Shown: positions 46,517-56,868, numbered from the stretch's first letter. The stretch is DNA of 64,000 bases from Hyphomonadaceae bacterium (GCA_024743315.1 JANSWU010000002.1:434001-498000), one strand, 5' to 3'. A program made the numbers and translations. Notes: generated by a model not told the origin, from the letters alone.

Positions 46517-48274
46517 ATGGACGCCACGCCGAAAAAACCTGGCAGCCTGTTTCGGTTGTTTCGCACCTATTTTCGGCCGCATCTGGGATGGTTTCTCGGC
46601 GGAACGCTGTTTGCCGTAACCACAGCGCTGTTCGCCAATGCATACGCAGCGATTCTGGCGTTTGTGGGCAACGGAATTCAAGGCGCGATCGAAAATCCGG
46701 ATGGCAGCACCAATTGGGTTTGGTGGGCGGCCGGCGGGATTGTCGCACTGGCCACGGGCCGGGCGGTGTCGCTCTATTTGATGACCATCCTCAACAATAC
46801 GGGCGTTCAACGCGCTCTGGTCGACATCCAGCAAACGCAATTTGATGAATTGATCGATGGTGATTTCGCGCGTCTGAGTGGCGATGCGTCTGGGGGCTTT
46901 GTTTCGCGCTTTATCAATGATGTGAACGCGATCCGGGATGCCGGTCTTCGTTTCGCTAACAATTTTACCAAGAGCGTTGTCACCGTGCTTGGCGCCTTCG
47001 GCATCATGCTTTGGCTCGACTGGCAGCTGACCCTGATCCTGCTTGTTGTCTATCCGATTGCCTTCTGGCCTGTTATCGCCTTGGGCGAGCGGGTCCGCAA
47101 ACGCGCCAAGCGGGCGCAACGCCAAGTTGGAGATGTCACGGCATTATTGTCGGAAGGATTTCAGTCGCACCGGATTATCAAAGCCTACGGGCTCGAAACC
47201 TATCAAAAGGACCGGGCCAAGCTCGGATTCATCGAACGCTCCCGCCTTTTTTTGAAAGTGCTGACGGATAAGGCTGCCGTCGATCCTATTCTGGAAGTCA
47301 CGGGCGGCGTTGCCTTGGCCGGCATTCTTGGTTTCTCGGCATGGCGGATCGCCAGCGGAGACAGCTCGCTCGGCGCCTTGCTGGGGATAATTGGAGCGAT
47401 CGGGATCGCAGCACCTGAATTGCGTGCCCTCGGCACGCTCAACGCCGTTGCCCAAGAGGGTGGGGCAGCGGCGGACCGCGTGTTTGAAGTCGTTGACGCA
47501 TTACCGGCCGTCGCTGATGCGCCGGATGCGGCCACTCTCGATCACGCAAAAGGCGAGATCAAATTTCGCGATGTGGTGTTCAATTATCCCGATGGGACGC
47601 CGGCTTTGCGCGGACTCGATTTCGCGGTCGCAGCTGGAGAGACGGTGGCCTTTGTCGGTTCGAGCGGGGCCGGCAAGTCGACCATCTTCAATCTCATTCT
47701 GCGCCTTTATGATGTGAGTGCGGGGGAAATCCGCATTGATGGGCACGATGTACAGTCTTTGAATGCCGGATCGTTGCGGCGGGCGAGTGCGATCGTGTCT
47801 CAGGACACAGCGCTGTTTGATGACACGGTGAGAGCAAACATCGCGCTTGGGCGTCTCGATGCGACCGACGCCGACATTGAGCTGGCCGCAAAGGCTGCTA
47901 ACGCGCATGATTTCATTCGCGATCTGCCGGGTGGCTATGCCGCTGAGGCAGGTGAGATGGGACGAAATCTTTCGGGCGGGCAAAGGCAGCGCATCGCGCT
48001 CGCACGGGCGATCTTGCGGGATGCGCCAATTCTAATGCTGGACGAGGCGACCTCAGCCCTCGACGCGGAAAGCGAAGCCAAAGTGCAGGCAGCGCTGGCC
48101 GAATTTTCGCAGGACCGGACAACCCTGATTATCGCCCACCGGCTGTCCACGGTTCGCGCGGCAGATCGGATCATTGTTGTCGATGAGGGCCGCGTCGTTG
48201 AAACGGGCACACATGACGAACTGATAGAAGCAAACGGCGTCTACAAGAAGCTGGTCGAACTGCAGCTGAATTAA
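46517..48274 (+). CDS. ABC exporter with fused ATPase domain (MsbA/lipid type)
   Basis: A 585-residue half-transporter: an N-terminal six-helix membrane domain (about 20-320) and a nucleotide-binding domain with Walker A GSSGAGKST, signature LSGGQRQR and Walker B ILMLDEATSALD. Such dimers flip lipids, lipid A or drugs outward; MsbA is likely but not proven. It starts one base after the phosphatase-DUF4170 stop, so both are probably co-transcribed. The stop overlaps that of the convergent DsbA-like gene by four bases. Confidence 0.88.
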   Translation: MDATPKKPGSLFRLFRTYFRPHLGWFLGGTLFAVTTALFANAYAAILAFVGNGIQGAIENPDGSTNWVWWAAGGIVALATGRAVSLYLMTILNNTGVQRALVDIQQTQFDELIDGDFARLSGDASGGFVSRFINDVNAIRDAGLRFANNFTKSVVTVLGAFGIMLWLDWQLTLILLVVYPIAFWPVIALGERVRKRAKRAQRQVGDVTALLSEGFQSHRIIKAYGLETYQKDRAKLGFIERSRLFLKVLTDKAAVDPILEVTGGVALAGILGFSAWRIASGDSSLGALLGIIGAIGIAAPELRALGTLNAVAQEGGAAADRVFEVVDALPAVADAPDAATLDHAKGEIKFRDVVFNYPDGTPALRGLDFAVAAGETVAFVGSSGAGKSTIFNLILRLYDVSAGEIRIDGHDVQSLNAGSLRRASAIVSQDTALFDDTVRANIALGRLDATDADIELAAKAANAHDFIRDLPGGYAAEAGEMGRNLSGGQRQRIALARAILRDAPILMLDEATSALDAESEAKVQAALAEFSQDRTTLIIAHRLSTVRAADRIIVVDEGRVVETGTHDELIEANGVYKKLVELQLN

Positions 48275-48945
48275 GCGCCGCCCGCAGCCGGTTGCGGGGC
48301 CGGCACATGCTCGGCCGCAGTCTTCAGGAAACGTGCGAGTTTTTCAGAACTTTCGGCACCTTGAACAGCGATCTGACGGTGGGCGATAAATGTTGGAACC
48401 CCGGAAATCCCCATTTGACGGAACAGGTTTTGTTCCTGTCTCGTGGTTTCAACATCGGCTTCGCCGGACAACAGGTCAGAAACAAGATTTGCGTCCAAGC
48501 CGATCTTAGCTGCGAGGGTGACCAGAGTTTCGTGGTCGCCAATGTCTTGGCCCTTGGAAAACACTGCTTCAAACAGAGCTTCTTTCGCCGCCATGCCAAG
48601 ACCCTGTCCTTGGGCCCAGCGCACGACGCGGTGTGCATTGAAACTGTTAGGACGACGGGTGATCCGATCGAAATGGAAGGGGATGCCTTCTTCTTCGCCA
48701 TACTGGATCAGAAGCTCCCGCATCTGATTGGCCCGGTCACGCCCCTGATCGCTGCCAAACCTCTGTTTCATATACTCTTTATAGTCGAAGCCGCCAGCGG
48801 GAACGGTGGGATCAAGCTCAAACGGACGGAATAGGATTTCGATTTCGAGCTCTGGAACCATCTCGATGGCGCCTTTCAGGCGGCGTAGCCCAACCCAGCA
48901 CCAAGGGCAGACAAGGTCTGAGACCATTTCAATATATAGGGTCAT
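48271..48945 (-). CDS. DsbA-family oxidoreductase (FrnE-like)
   Basis: A 224-residue thioredoxin-fold protein with CPWC in SDLVCPWCWVG at the N-terminus, no signal peptide, and a helical insertion. FrnE-type DsbA proteins are cytoplasmic disulfide isomerases. The ATG at 48945 overlaps the upstream stop (ATGA); the open frame extends much further but lies inside the neighbouring gene. It is the last gene of ubiA-desaturase-DUF2237-dsbA. Confidence 0.86.
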   Translation of the reverse strand: MTLYIEMVSDLVCPWCWVGLRRLKGAIEMVPELEIEILFRPFELDPTVPAGGFDYKEYMKQRFGSDQGRDRANQMRELLIQYGEEEGIPFHFDRITRRPNSFNAHRVVRWAQGQGLGMAAKEALFEAVFSKGQDIGDHETLVTLAAKIGLDANLVSDLLSGEADVETTRQEQNLFRQMGISGVPTFIAHRQIAVQGAESSEKLARFLKTAAEHVPAPQPAAGGA

Positions 48946-49325
48946 GCTTGAGGGACCTCCGCGGCATGGGCTTTCAAATGCGCCAGGTCGACGATTGAAA
49001 GCGTCTTTCGATGAGTTGCCCCCAGATATACCGGTGGCGCCACGCCCATTTGGCGTGCTTCCTCCCAGCGCGATGCGCAAAGGCACCATTTGTCACCGGG
49101 TTTCAGGCCCGGAAACCGGAATTCAGGACGCGGCGTGATCAAGTCATTGCCGCGATGAAAGGAATAATTCAGGAATTCGGCTGTGACGCTGACGCAGACC
49201 GTGTGCAGCCCATGATCCATCGGTCCTGTATTGCAGCAGCCATCCCGAAAGAACCCCGTTAACGGATCGTGGCTGCAGGGCTCTAAAGGCTCACCGAGCA
49301 CATTTCGAGCGTCGGACGGGGTCAT
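48942..49325 (-). CDS. DUF2237 family protein
   Basis: A 127-residue Cys-rich protein matching DUF2237: NVLGEPLEPCSHDPLTGFFR, CCNTGPMDHG, FPGLKPGDKWCLCASRWEEA. Function unknown. The ATG at 49325 overlaps the desaturase stop (ATGA). Conserved Cys and His could bind a metal. Confidence 0.84.
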   Translation of the reverse strand: MTPSDARNVLGEPLEPCSHDPLTGFFRDGCCNTGPMDHGLHTVCVSVTAEFLNYSFHRGNDLITPRPEFRFPGLKPGDKWCLCASRWEEARQMGVAPPVYLGATHRKTLSIVDLAHLKAHAAEVPQA

Positions 49326-50278
49326 TCGGCCGGCACCGTCATCGGTTTGCTCGCGGCCGATTTGATAACGCCCCAATAGCCCTCCTGGACTTCCATTTTG
49401 GGCGTAATGCCTTTGGCCTCCAGCAGCGTATGCGCCTCGGCCAAGCGATAGAATGGCAAATGCATGAACATGTGATGTTCACAATGATAGTTCACCCAAT
49501 AGGGAGCGATGAACACGCGCTCGAGCAGACTTGCCCGGGTGGTCCGGGCATGGCGCATCGGGTCGTCATGATCTGGAACCACCGCGTGTTCAGCGATATT
49601 GCGCAGTCGCGTCACCATCATGTTCCAGGTCGCCATGGGCAATAGCCACAAGACAAAGAAGGCCCACCAATATCCCAGGAGGGACAGGAACAGCAGAAGG
49701 ATCCCGTTCGTGATCAGGAACGGCACGGCCGCTTCGCGGGCGGCCTGCATGCGGTTCCCGGCACTTTTTCCAGGCCGGATATTATGGCCGAGCGCATTCG
49801 CAAACTGGTTATAGCGCTGCTTGAAAAAAGTCTGGCCGGTCAGGTCCCGTATGATCTTTCGGCGTAGTGATTCTTGCGTGATCGGGAAGGGCGCAGACAG
49901 AACCAGATCGGGATCTTCGGGCTGCTGCGCAAACTTATGATGTTGAAGATGATAGGGGCGATAGGCTTTCAGGCTGCCGCCAATCGGAGCGCCAGAGAGC
50001 CAATGTCCGAAAAAGTCGTTCAGCCCCTTGTTTCGTGCCAAGCCACCATGCGCCGCTTCATGCATCAGAACCGCGAGCCCAAGTTGGCGGGCGCCAATGA
50101 TCGGTACGGCGAGGATGATCAGCACAGGCTGCCAGATTGCAGCGGCCATCGCGAGACCAATCACTGCCCAGCAATGGATGACCATTCCGAGCCCCATCAG
50201 GTCGGATCGGCGGGAGACATAATCCCATTCTTCCTTGGTGAAGAGATCAAGCGGACGGATTCGTTTCGCAGCGGCCAT
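49322..50278 (-). CDS. Membrane fatty acid desaturase
   Basis: A 318-residue diiron desaturase. Three His boxes are present: HEAAHG, HLQHHKF and YHCEHHMFMH, with hydrophobic helices between them. It introduces a double bond into an acyl chain or a related lipid; regiochemistry is unknown. The ATG at 50278 is preferred over an upstream in-frame TTG at 50314. The stop overlaps the DUF2237 start. Confidence 0.86.
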   Translation of the reverse strand: MAAAKRIRPLDLFTKEEWDYVSRRSDLMGLGMVIHCWAVIGLAMAAAIWQPVLIILAVPIIGARQLGLAVLMHEAAHGGLARNKGLNDFFGHWLSGAPIGGSLKAYRPYHLQHHKFAQQPEDPDLVLSAPFPITQESLRRKIIRDLTGQTFFKQRYNQFANALGHNIRPGKSAGNRMQAAREAAVPFLITNGILLLFLSLLGYWWAFFVLWLLPMATWNMMVTRLRNIAEHAVVPDHDDPMRHARTTRASLLERVFIAPYWVNYHCEHHMFMHLPFYRLAEAHTLLEAKGITPKMEVQEGYWGVIKSAASKPMTVPAE

Positions 50279-50321
50279 ATCTTGCTTATACAGCCCTGTC
50301 GCAAGGGCAGACAAGAATGGC

Positions 50322-51266
50322 CTAGAGGAAAGCAGCGATCACCAGACCAGCGAGAATAATCGCACCGGCCCAGACATTCGATTTGAAAATAGCAAGCGCC
50401 CGCGCTTCGCGTTTGTTCGAGAGCTGCGACACCTGCCAAATCCCGTGGCCGAGAAAAGCCAGCCCGAGCACGGCCCCAATCCGCCCCGCACCCGCGAAAT
50501 AGGCGCCAAGGAAGATCAGCGTTGTTGCGATCATATGGAAGACAAAGACCCCGGTCAGGACCTTGTCACCAAACAGACGCGCCGTGGACTTCACGCCAAG
50601 CATAGCGTCGTCTTCGCGATCCTGCAGGGCGTAAATTGTATCATAGGCGACGGTCCAGCAGACCAGTCCAAGATACAGCACCACCGTTGCGCCCGTCACG
50701 TTCGTCGCCGTTGCCGCGCCGACCAAGGCTCCGAAATTAAACGTAAATCCGAGCCAGGCCTGCGGCCACCAGGTGACGCGTTTCATATAGGGGTAGGCCG
50801 CCACCATGGGCACCGCCAGCAAGGCGACAATCTTGGCGTCGAGCGGCAAGGTCAGCCAAACCAAGAATCCGACCCCGAGCTGCGCTGCGAGGAAGATATA
50901 GGCCTGTTGCAGGGTGACATCACCCGCCGGCAACGGCCGCGCTTCCGTGCGTGTGACTTTGGCATCGATCTCGCGATCCTGGATATCGTTCCAGGTGCAG
51001 CCGGCGCCGCGCATGGCGATGGCGCCAATCGCGAAGAGAATGATCCAGACGAGATCGATCCAATGAAACCCGAGCGGGATCCGCATCTGCGCAAGTCCGA
51101 TCCAGCAGGGCAGCAGAAGCAGCCATATCCCGACAGGGCGATCCCAGCGCGCGAGAGCGGCATAAGGACGGCTCTGTTCAGGCAGCGATTTCAGCCAGTC
51201 CGGCATCGCACTATCAAGCGGCACATTGCTGTTTGCGTCTACATTATGATCTGTCGACTCGGTCAT
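50322..51266 (-). CDS. ubiA: 4-hydroxybenzoate polyprenyltransferase
   Basis: A 314-residue membrane prenyltransferase of ubiquinone synthesis. The two Asp-rich motifs are NDIQDREIDAKVTRT and ALQDREDDAMLG, which bind Mg2+ and the polyprenyl diphosphate; about eight helices surround them. It is divergent from rsmE across 73 bases and heads the four-gene minus-strand group that follows. Confidence 0.92.
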   Translation of the reverse strand: MTESTDHNVDANSNVPLDSAMPDWLKSLPEQSRPYAALARWDRPVGIWLLLLPCWIGLAQMRIPLGFHWIDLVWIILFAIGAIAMRGAGCTWNDIQDREIDAKVTRTEARPLPAGDVTLQQAYIFLAAQLGVGFLVWLTLPLDAKIVALLAVPMVAAYPYMKRVTWWPQAWLGFTFNFGALVGAATATNVTGATVVLYLGLVCWTVAYDTIYALQDREDDAMLGVKSTARLFGDKVLTGVFVFHMIATTLIFLGAYFAGAGRIGAVLGLAFLGHGIWQVSQLSNKREARALAIFKSNVWAGAIILAGLVIAAFL

Positions 51267-51339
51267 GCGCCCTCTATAGCGATTTTTTATTGCTGCGCCA
51301 TGACTTAACCTCTGTCGCAGGCAGCTCTATACGGGCCAT

Positions 51340-52089
51340 ATGAGCCATATTGCCCGCCTTTTTGTTGATGAACCGTTGCTGCGTGATCAGCCCTTGGATT
51401 TGCCAGATGACCAAAGCAAATACCTATTACGTGTCATGCGGCTTTCCGCCGGAGCGATGATTCGAGCGTTCAATGGTGCAGATGGCGAGTGGCGCTGCGA
51501 ACTCATGGTGACCGGGAAGCGCGCGGCGCTGCGCCCGATTGAGCAAACGCGGCAGCAGTCTGCGTCGCCAGACCTCACGCTCTTATTCGCGCCAGTCAAG
51601 AAAGCGCGCACCGACTTCATTGTCGAAAAGGCGGCGGAGCTTGGCGCTCGAAGGATATGCCCCGTGATTACGGAATACACCCAGACCTCCAGGGTGCGCA
51701 CGGATCGCATGCGAAGCCTCGCCATTGAGGCCGCAGAACAGACCGAACGAATGGACTTGCCAGAGATTGAAGAGGCCGCGCCCTTGGCGACGGTCCTGTC
51801 AATCTGGGATCCGGCCAAACCCTTGATCTATTGCGATGAAGGTGGCGATGCTGCACCGATCCAAACCAAGGTTTCAGCGCTTTTGGGTAAGCCTGCCGGC
51901 ATTCTGACCGGGCCTGAAGGCGGCTTCTCACCGAGAGAACGAAACATGCTTCGTGCGTTGGAATATGTTGTGCCGATTACGCTCGGCCCCCGGATCCTGC
52001 GCGCCGAGACAGCCGTGGTGTCAGCCCTGACACTTTGGCAATCACTGGTTGGCGATTGGCAAAACGCACCCTATCTGCCTGAAAGCTAA
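51340..52089 (+). CDS. rsmE: 16S rRNA (uracil1498-N3)-methyltransferase
   Basis: A 249-residue SPOUT methyltransferase. The knot motifs LTGPEGGFSPRERNML and LGPRILRAETAVVSAL bind SAM, after a PUA-like N-domain. It methylates the small-subunit rRNA in the decoding region. It lies 26 bases before gshA. Confidence 0.94.
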   Translation: MSHIARLFVDEPLLRDQPLDLPDDQSKYLLRVMRLSAGAMIRAFNGADGEWRCELMVTGKRAALRPIEQTRQQSASPDLTLLFAPVKKARTDFIVEKAAELGARRICPVITEYTQTSRVRTDRMRSLAIEAAEQTERMDLPEIEEAAPLATVLSIWDPAKPLIYCDEGGDAAPIQTKVSALLGKPAGILTGPEGGFSPRERNMLRALEYVVPITLGPRILRAETAVVSALTLWQSLVGDWQNAPYLPES

Positions 52090-52115
52090 AAAAGAATCGC
52101 CAGGAGGGCAGGGGC

Positions 52116-53495
52116 GTGACGACTCCGACCAAGGATATTGACGAAACCGCACCACGGATCTCCGGCAAGACCGAGCTGGTCGAATGGTTCGAAGCTGGCT
52201 GCAAGCCGAAAACCGACTGGCGGATCGGCACTGAACACGAAAAGTTTGGCTTCACCTGGAAGGATCTAAAACCCCTCCCGTATGATGGCGACGCCTCTAT
52301 CCTGGCCATGCTGGAAGGCCTGCGTGACACTTTTGATTGGGCCCCCATCGAGGAAAACGGCTATCTGATCGGTCTCAAAAAAGGCGGTGCCAGTGTCAGC
52401 CTCGAACCTGGCGGGCAGTTTGAATTGTCAGGCGCACCGCTCGAGCACATCCACGAGACTTGCAATGAGGTGGGCCAGCATCTCGAAGAGGTCCGCCAGA
52501 TCGCAGATCCGCTGGGCATTGGCTTTATCGGCCTCGGGGCGAGCCCGATCTGGTCCATGGAAGAGACACCGATCATGCCCAAAGGGCGCTATAAGATCAT
52601 GCGCGCCTATATGGAAAAAGTCGGTCGCCTCGGGCGGCAAATGATGTTCCGGACCTGCACCGTGCAGAGCAATCTGGATTTCGGCTCGGAAGCTGACATG
52701 GTGAAGAAGTTCAGGGTCTCGCTGGCCCTGCAGCCGCTTGGCACGGCTTTATTTGCCAACTCCCCGTTCCTGGACGGGCGTCCGAATGGCTTCCTCTCTT
52801 ATCGTTCGCAAATCTGGACGGATACGGATCCGGACCGGACGGGCATGCTGCCCTTCGTCTTCGAAGACGGCTTCGGGTTTGAGCGCTATGTCGATTATGC
52901 CCTTGATGTGCCGATGTATTTTGTCCGCCGCGGCGGCACTTATCTGGACGCATCGGGATTAAGCTTCCGCGATTTCATGGACGGCAACTTATCAATTCTG
53001 CCGGGCGAACGCCCGGCAATTGACGATTTCGAAGATCATCTCTCGACCATCTTCCCGGAAGTGCGACTGAAACGCTTCCTGGAAATGCGCGGCAGTGATT
53101 CCGGACCGTGGTCGCGTCTCTGCGCCTTTTCGGCATTCTGGACAGGGCTGCTCTATGATGATGCGGCGCTTGAGGCGGCTTGGGAGCTCGTCAAAGACTG
53201 GACCGAAGGCGAGCGCGAGGCGCTGCGCCAAAGCGTGCGCACGCTCGGTCTTAACGCGCCTGTGCCTGGTGGGCGGACACTACAGGACCTTGGCAAAGAT
53301 GTGCTGGTCATCGCCAGACAGGGCCTGCGCGCGCGCGCCAAGCTGTCAGTTTCGGGCGATGATGAAACCGGGTTTCTGCACGAGCTCGACCAGACCCTGG
53401 CCAGCGGCCTGACGCCTGCCGATGTGCTCTTGAAGAAGTATTCAGAGCTCTGGAATGGAGATCTGACAGAGATCTTCAAGGATCAGGCTTATTAG
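52116..53495 (+). CDS. gshA: Glutamate-cysteine ligase (plant/alphaproteobacterial type)
   Basis: A 459-residue enzyme of glutathione synthesis that joins glutamate and cysteine. RIGTEHEKFGF, SLEPGGQFELSGAPL and TCTVQSNLDFGSE are conserved in the plant-type GCL family used by Alphaproteobacteria. It starts with GTG after GGAGGGCAGGGGC. A bidirectional hairpin follows. Confidence 0.93.
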   Translation: MTTPTKDIDETAPRISGKTELVEWFEAGCKPKTDWRIGTEHEKFGFTWKDLKPLPYDGDASILAMLEGLRDTFDWAPIEENGYLIGLKKGGASVSLEPGGQFELSGAPLEHIHETCNEVGQHLEEVRQIADPLGIGFIGLGASPIWSMEETPIMPKGRYKIMRAYMEKVGRLGRQMMFRTCTVQSNLDFGSEADMVKKFRVSLALQPLGTALFANSPFLDGRPNGFLSYRSQIWTDTDPDRTGMLPFVFEDGFGFERYVDYALDVPMYFVRRGGTYLDASGLSFRDFMDGNLSILPGERPAIDDFEDHLSTIFPEVRLKRFLEMRGSDSGPWSRLCAFSAFWTGLLYDDAALEAAWELVKDWTEGEREALRQSVRTLGLNAPVPGGRTLQDLGKDVLVIARQGLRARAKLSVSGDDETGFLHELDQTLASGLTPADVLLKKYSELWNGDLTEIFKDQAY

Positions 53496-53514
53496 TGTTT
53501 GGTCTCGATGCGAT

Positions 53515-53550
53515 GAAAAAAGTGGCGGATCCGACGGACCCGCCACTTTT
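53515..53550. terminator. Bidirectional terminator between gshA and the TonB receptor
   Basis: AAAAAAGTGGCGG pairs with CCGCCACTTTT around a ten-base loop, with A and T tracts on both sides. It serves convergent gshA and the TonB-dependent receptor. Confidence 0.88.
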
Positions 53551-53571
53551 ATCTTGAAAGCCGAAGCTTGA

Positions 53572-56500
53572 CTAGAAGCTCAGTTTCGCACCGACAAAGA
53601 CGAACCGCCCAGCTGCCTCATAGACGCCTGCGATCGTATTCGCTTCTATGTTCGCCGTTGGGCTCGGTCCAAATGTTGGCACGACCGGCGGATCTTCATC
53701 AAAGACATTGTTCACGCCCGCTCTCAGCTCGACGAAGTCATTGACATCCCAGAATGCCGCAACATCAAAATAGTGTTTGCCATCGAGCACGGATGACACT
53801 GTGTTTGTGCCTGCTTGAGCAAATGTCGTGGTTTCACCGGTTACCGCATCGATCGAACTTATCCGTTCGACCTCAGATAAATAACGCCAAAGGATGCTAC
53901 CTCTCACATTCCAAGGGGAGTCGTAGACCGCTGTCACATTGTGCGAGTATTCAAAAGTCGGGTTGGCACAACTGTCATCATACAAGCCGACGCAATCAAA
54001 GGGTTCAATGCCGTCGCCGACACTGAACTCACTCTCCAGTTGGTAATTGCCGTTATACCGTAGCGCGATTTGACCCCATTCATCGAGATCATAGCCGTAA
54101 CTCACCGCGAGGTCGAAACCGGCCACGTTCAAAAAGCCCGTATTAATCGTACTGGCGTCAATTGCGGCTTGATTTCGAGGCACTTGAGTCAGCGACCCAT
54201 CTGTTCCTCGGTTGATGAGCGAACAGTATTCTTCCGCTCCGGTTTCAAGGCAGTTGGTGAGCGTGAAGGATGCTGGCGTCGCGGCGATCAGATCATTCAC
54301 TTCAATCTGATAATAATCCAATGAAACCAACAGGTCCGGAACAAGACGCGATTCATAAACGAAGCCGAGCGTAATCGTATCGGCTTCTTCGGGATTCAAG
54401 GTTGGATTGCCGCTGGTGATCACGTTCAACTGACCTGAATCTGGCGGAATGGCACCGTACTGAGCCTCGGTTACACCGGTCCGGGCACATTGCTCGAACG
54501 TGGCCGTCGGCGCGTCATCTGTGCCGGCGAACCCCGAACATGGGTCCGATAAGCTGCTCAGATTGGTATTTGTCGGGTTGAACAACTCGAACACGTTTGG
54601 CGCGCGCGCGGCTCGCTGATACTGTGCCCGCAATCGCAATTCATCATTCGGCGACCAGGTCGCTCCCACGGAATAGGTGTTTACCGAGAAATCGCCACCT
54701 TCGACACTGTTCAGAATATCGATCGACTCATAAGTGGAGTTGCGAATGGCGGCAGATAAACCGAGCTCTTTGATATAGGGCATGTCCTGGATCACGGGCA
54801 GCTGGATCTCTCCGAAGACTTCAAAAAGATCGGTTTCGCCGTTGGTCGGAAGAACAGCGCCGCCTGAGCCGACGAGACCGCCGCTTTGGTTTGTGCCGTC
54901 CGCTTGTGCCGTAATGCCGTCACGTCGATATTCGACGCCAATCAAAACGTTCGGCCCTTCTGTAGCCCAGGGGCTGGAAACGCCGTAATTGGTCAGGTCG
55001 GTCTGAGCCGTTGCCCCATAAACGAACTGCTCAATTGACCCTGTCGTCAATGTCGGGGTGTCGACATAGGCGGCCAAACCGGGATCAGTTTCTGCACCAA
55101 CCTGATAAGCTGACAAGAAAGGGATGCAATTGGGATCCGTGCCATTCAGGAAAGACCGGCAGACAAAATTACCGTTGCCATCGTCCACAATGTCGAGCGC
55201 CCGTGTAAGGTTCACCAAGGTCACCTGATTGGTTTGAAGGCGGTCCAGTTCAGTTTGCGCGACTTGGCCAAAGGCATCCCACTCAATGTGATCGAAAACG
55301 GTGCCGCGTAAGCCGCCGACAAATCGGAAATTCGTCAATGTTCTGGTATCTGTCCGACCGCCACCTTCAACGAATCGCCGTCGCACTTCAGCCTGCACAT
55401 AACCATCGCCAGCGACGCCTCCAGTCGTCGTGGCAATGTCTCGCGTGTAGAACCCGGTCGCCGGATCGATCACACCGCATAGCGCTGCAAGTTGTTCCGC
55501 TGTAAATAATGGATTGTCACAATTAACCTGATTGATCGCGCTTCCGAATGCCGCGGAAGGGGCAATGACTTGTGGCGATTTCGATTTGGAAAATCCAAAC
55601 TCGCTATAGGCTTCAATATTCGGGGAAATTTCATAGTGCCCCAAGAATCCTGCATTAAAGCGCTCGGTCGCCCGGCGAATAGGGTTTTGAGGGTTGAAAT
55701 TGAACGCATTATTGAGACCCGAGGAAAGCGTATTGTCACCGTTTAACGAGAAGCCGCCACCGGTGATTGGATTCCCTTCATCATCTGTTCTTACAGAGCC
55801 ATCGGCATTGTAAAGCGGAACCGCATCGGCGAGTGTGCCACCGGTGGGGATCGCCGGGGACAAAACGAAAGACGTGGGAAACGGTCCTTGATTTGATCCC
55901 AAGCAGAACGGATCGCCTCCAAACTCACCCAGCGCGCAACGCGCAAAATCGCGCGCCCCTTGATCGATGCCTTCATTCTCAAAGTATCGGAAATAAACTG
56001 TCGCATTGCCGCGACCATCATCCATGTTGGATCCCATGACGATGGAAAAATCATAGGTATCATTGGCCGTACTGGCACCGGATACTGTGTCTTCACCAAT
56101 GTTGGCGAGCGCTTGCTGCAGCGCGGAATTGTCATTGCTGAATTGATTGAAACCGTACTGGAAGTCTGCTTCGATGCCTTCAAAGTCGGACCGCAAGATA
56201 AAGTTGGCAACGCCTGCAACGGCGTCAGATCCATACACGGCGGATGCGCCGCCTGTGACAATCTCAACCCGCTCGACAAGCGGGGCAGGGATCAAATTGA
56301 CGTCGCTCGCATAGCCGCCAGATAATGGCGAGCCGGGCGGAAGACGTTTTCCATTCGCCAAGGCCAGTGTTCGGACAGACCCAATTCCGCGCAAGTCGAG
56401 CGTCGACGTACCGTTTGCGCCATTTGCGAATGATGAATTCTGGCTGTTCGCTCCGACCGATACTTGCGGCAGGGAATTTACCAAGTCGATCGTATCCACG

Positions 56501-56751
56501 GTGCCACGCAGATCAAACTGATCAGCGCCTATTGATGTCACCGGGCTCGAGGACGAAATGTTCGCATTGATAATTCGTGACCCGGTAACAGTAATGACCT
56601 CTTGAACGGACTCTGTGTCCTCAACAGTGGGGTCACCCGTTGTTTGAGTCTCATCATCTTGCGCTAAACCCGTTTGGGATAAGAGCGGGAGAGCTATTCC
56701 CGCAATAATTGATGTTCGCACCAAATGACGTCGAAAATTCGACTTTGTCAT
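53572..56751 (-). CDS. Large TonB-dependent outer-membrane receptor
   Basis: A 1059-residue receptor. The ATG at 56751 follows GGAGAGAGAA and begins a signal peptide ending around GLAQ. A TonB-box-like EVITVTGSRI is followed by the plug (VDLVNSLPQ, RIGSVRTLALANGKR-like segments, VEIVTGGASAVYGSDAVAGVANFIL) and a long barrel ending GRFVFVGAKLSF with terminal Phe. It is the kind of receptor abundant in Caulobacterales; the ligand is unknown. Its 5' end faces the sox operon's 3' end on the same strand, 277 bases away. Confidence 0.92.
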   Translation of the reverse strand: MTKSNFRRHLVRTSIIAGIALPLLSQTGLAQDDETQTTGDPTVEDTESVQEVITVTGSRIINANISSSSPVTSIGADQFDLRGTVDTIDLVNSLPQVSVGANSQNSSFANGANGTSTLDLRGIGSVRTLALANGKRLPPGSPLSGGYASDVNLIPAPLVERVEIVTGGASAVYGSDAVAGVANFILRSDFEGIEADFQYGFNQFSNDNSALQQALANIGEDTVSGASTANDTYDFSIVMGSNMDDGRGNATVYFRYFENEGIDQGARDFARCALGEFGGDPFCLGSNQGPFPTSFVLSPAIPTGGTLADAVPLYNADGSVRTDDEGNPITGGGFSLNGDNTLSSGLNNAFNFNPQNPIRRATERFNAGFLGHYEISPNIEAYSEFGFSKSKSPQVIAPSAAFGSAINQVNCDNPLFTAEQLAALCGVIDPATGFYTRDIATTTGGVAGDGYVQAEVRRRFVEGGGRTDTRTLTNFRFVGGLRGTVFDHIEWDAFGQVAQTELDRLQTNQVTLVNLTRALDIVDDGNGNFVCRSFLNGTDPNCIPFLSAYQVGAETDPGLAAYVDTPTLTTGSIEQFVYGATAQTDLTNYGVSSPWATEGPNVLIGVEYRRDGITAQADGTNQSGGLVGSGGAVLPTNGETDLFEVFGEIQLPVIQDMPYIKELGLSAAIRNSTYESIDILNSVEGGDFSVNTYSVGATWSPNDELRLRAQYQRAARAPNVFELFNPTNTNLSSLSDPCSGFAGTDDAPTATFEQCARTGVTEAQYGAIPPDSGQLNVITSGNPTLNPEEADTITLGFVYESRLVPDLLVSLDYYQIEVNDLIAATPASFTLTNCLETGAEEYCSLINRGTDGSLTQVPRNQAAIDASTINTGFLNVAGFDLAVSYGYDLDEWGQIALRYNGNYQLESEFSVGDGIEPFDCVGLYDDSCANPTFEYSHNVTAVYDSPWNVRGSILWRYLSEVERISSIDAVTGETTTFAQAGTNTVSSVLDGKHYFDVAAFWDVNDFVELRAGVNNVFDEDPPVVPTFGPSPTANIEANTIAGVYEAAGRFVFVGAKLSF

Positions 56752-56868
56752 TTCTCTCTCTCCTAAAAAACTGCCGCAATCGCGACCTCCATGTCCGCTA
56801 GTACAGGGGTGCAAAAGGAAGCGTGAAGTAACGCCCGTCAATCACTCGGAATGCAGAGAATAGTTGCA

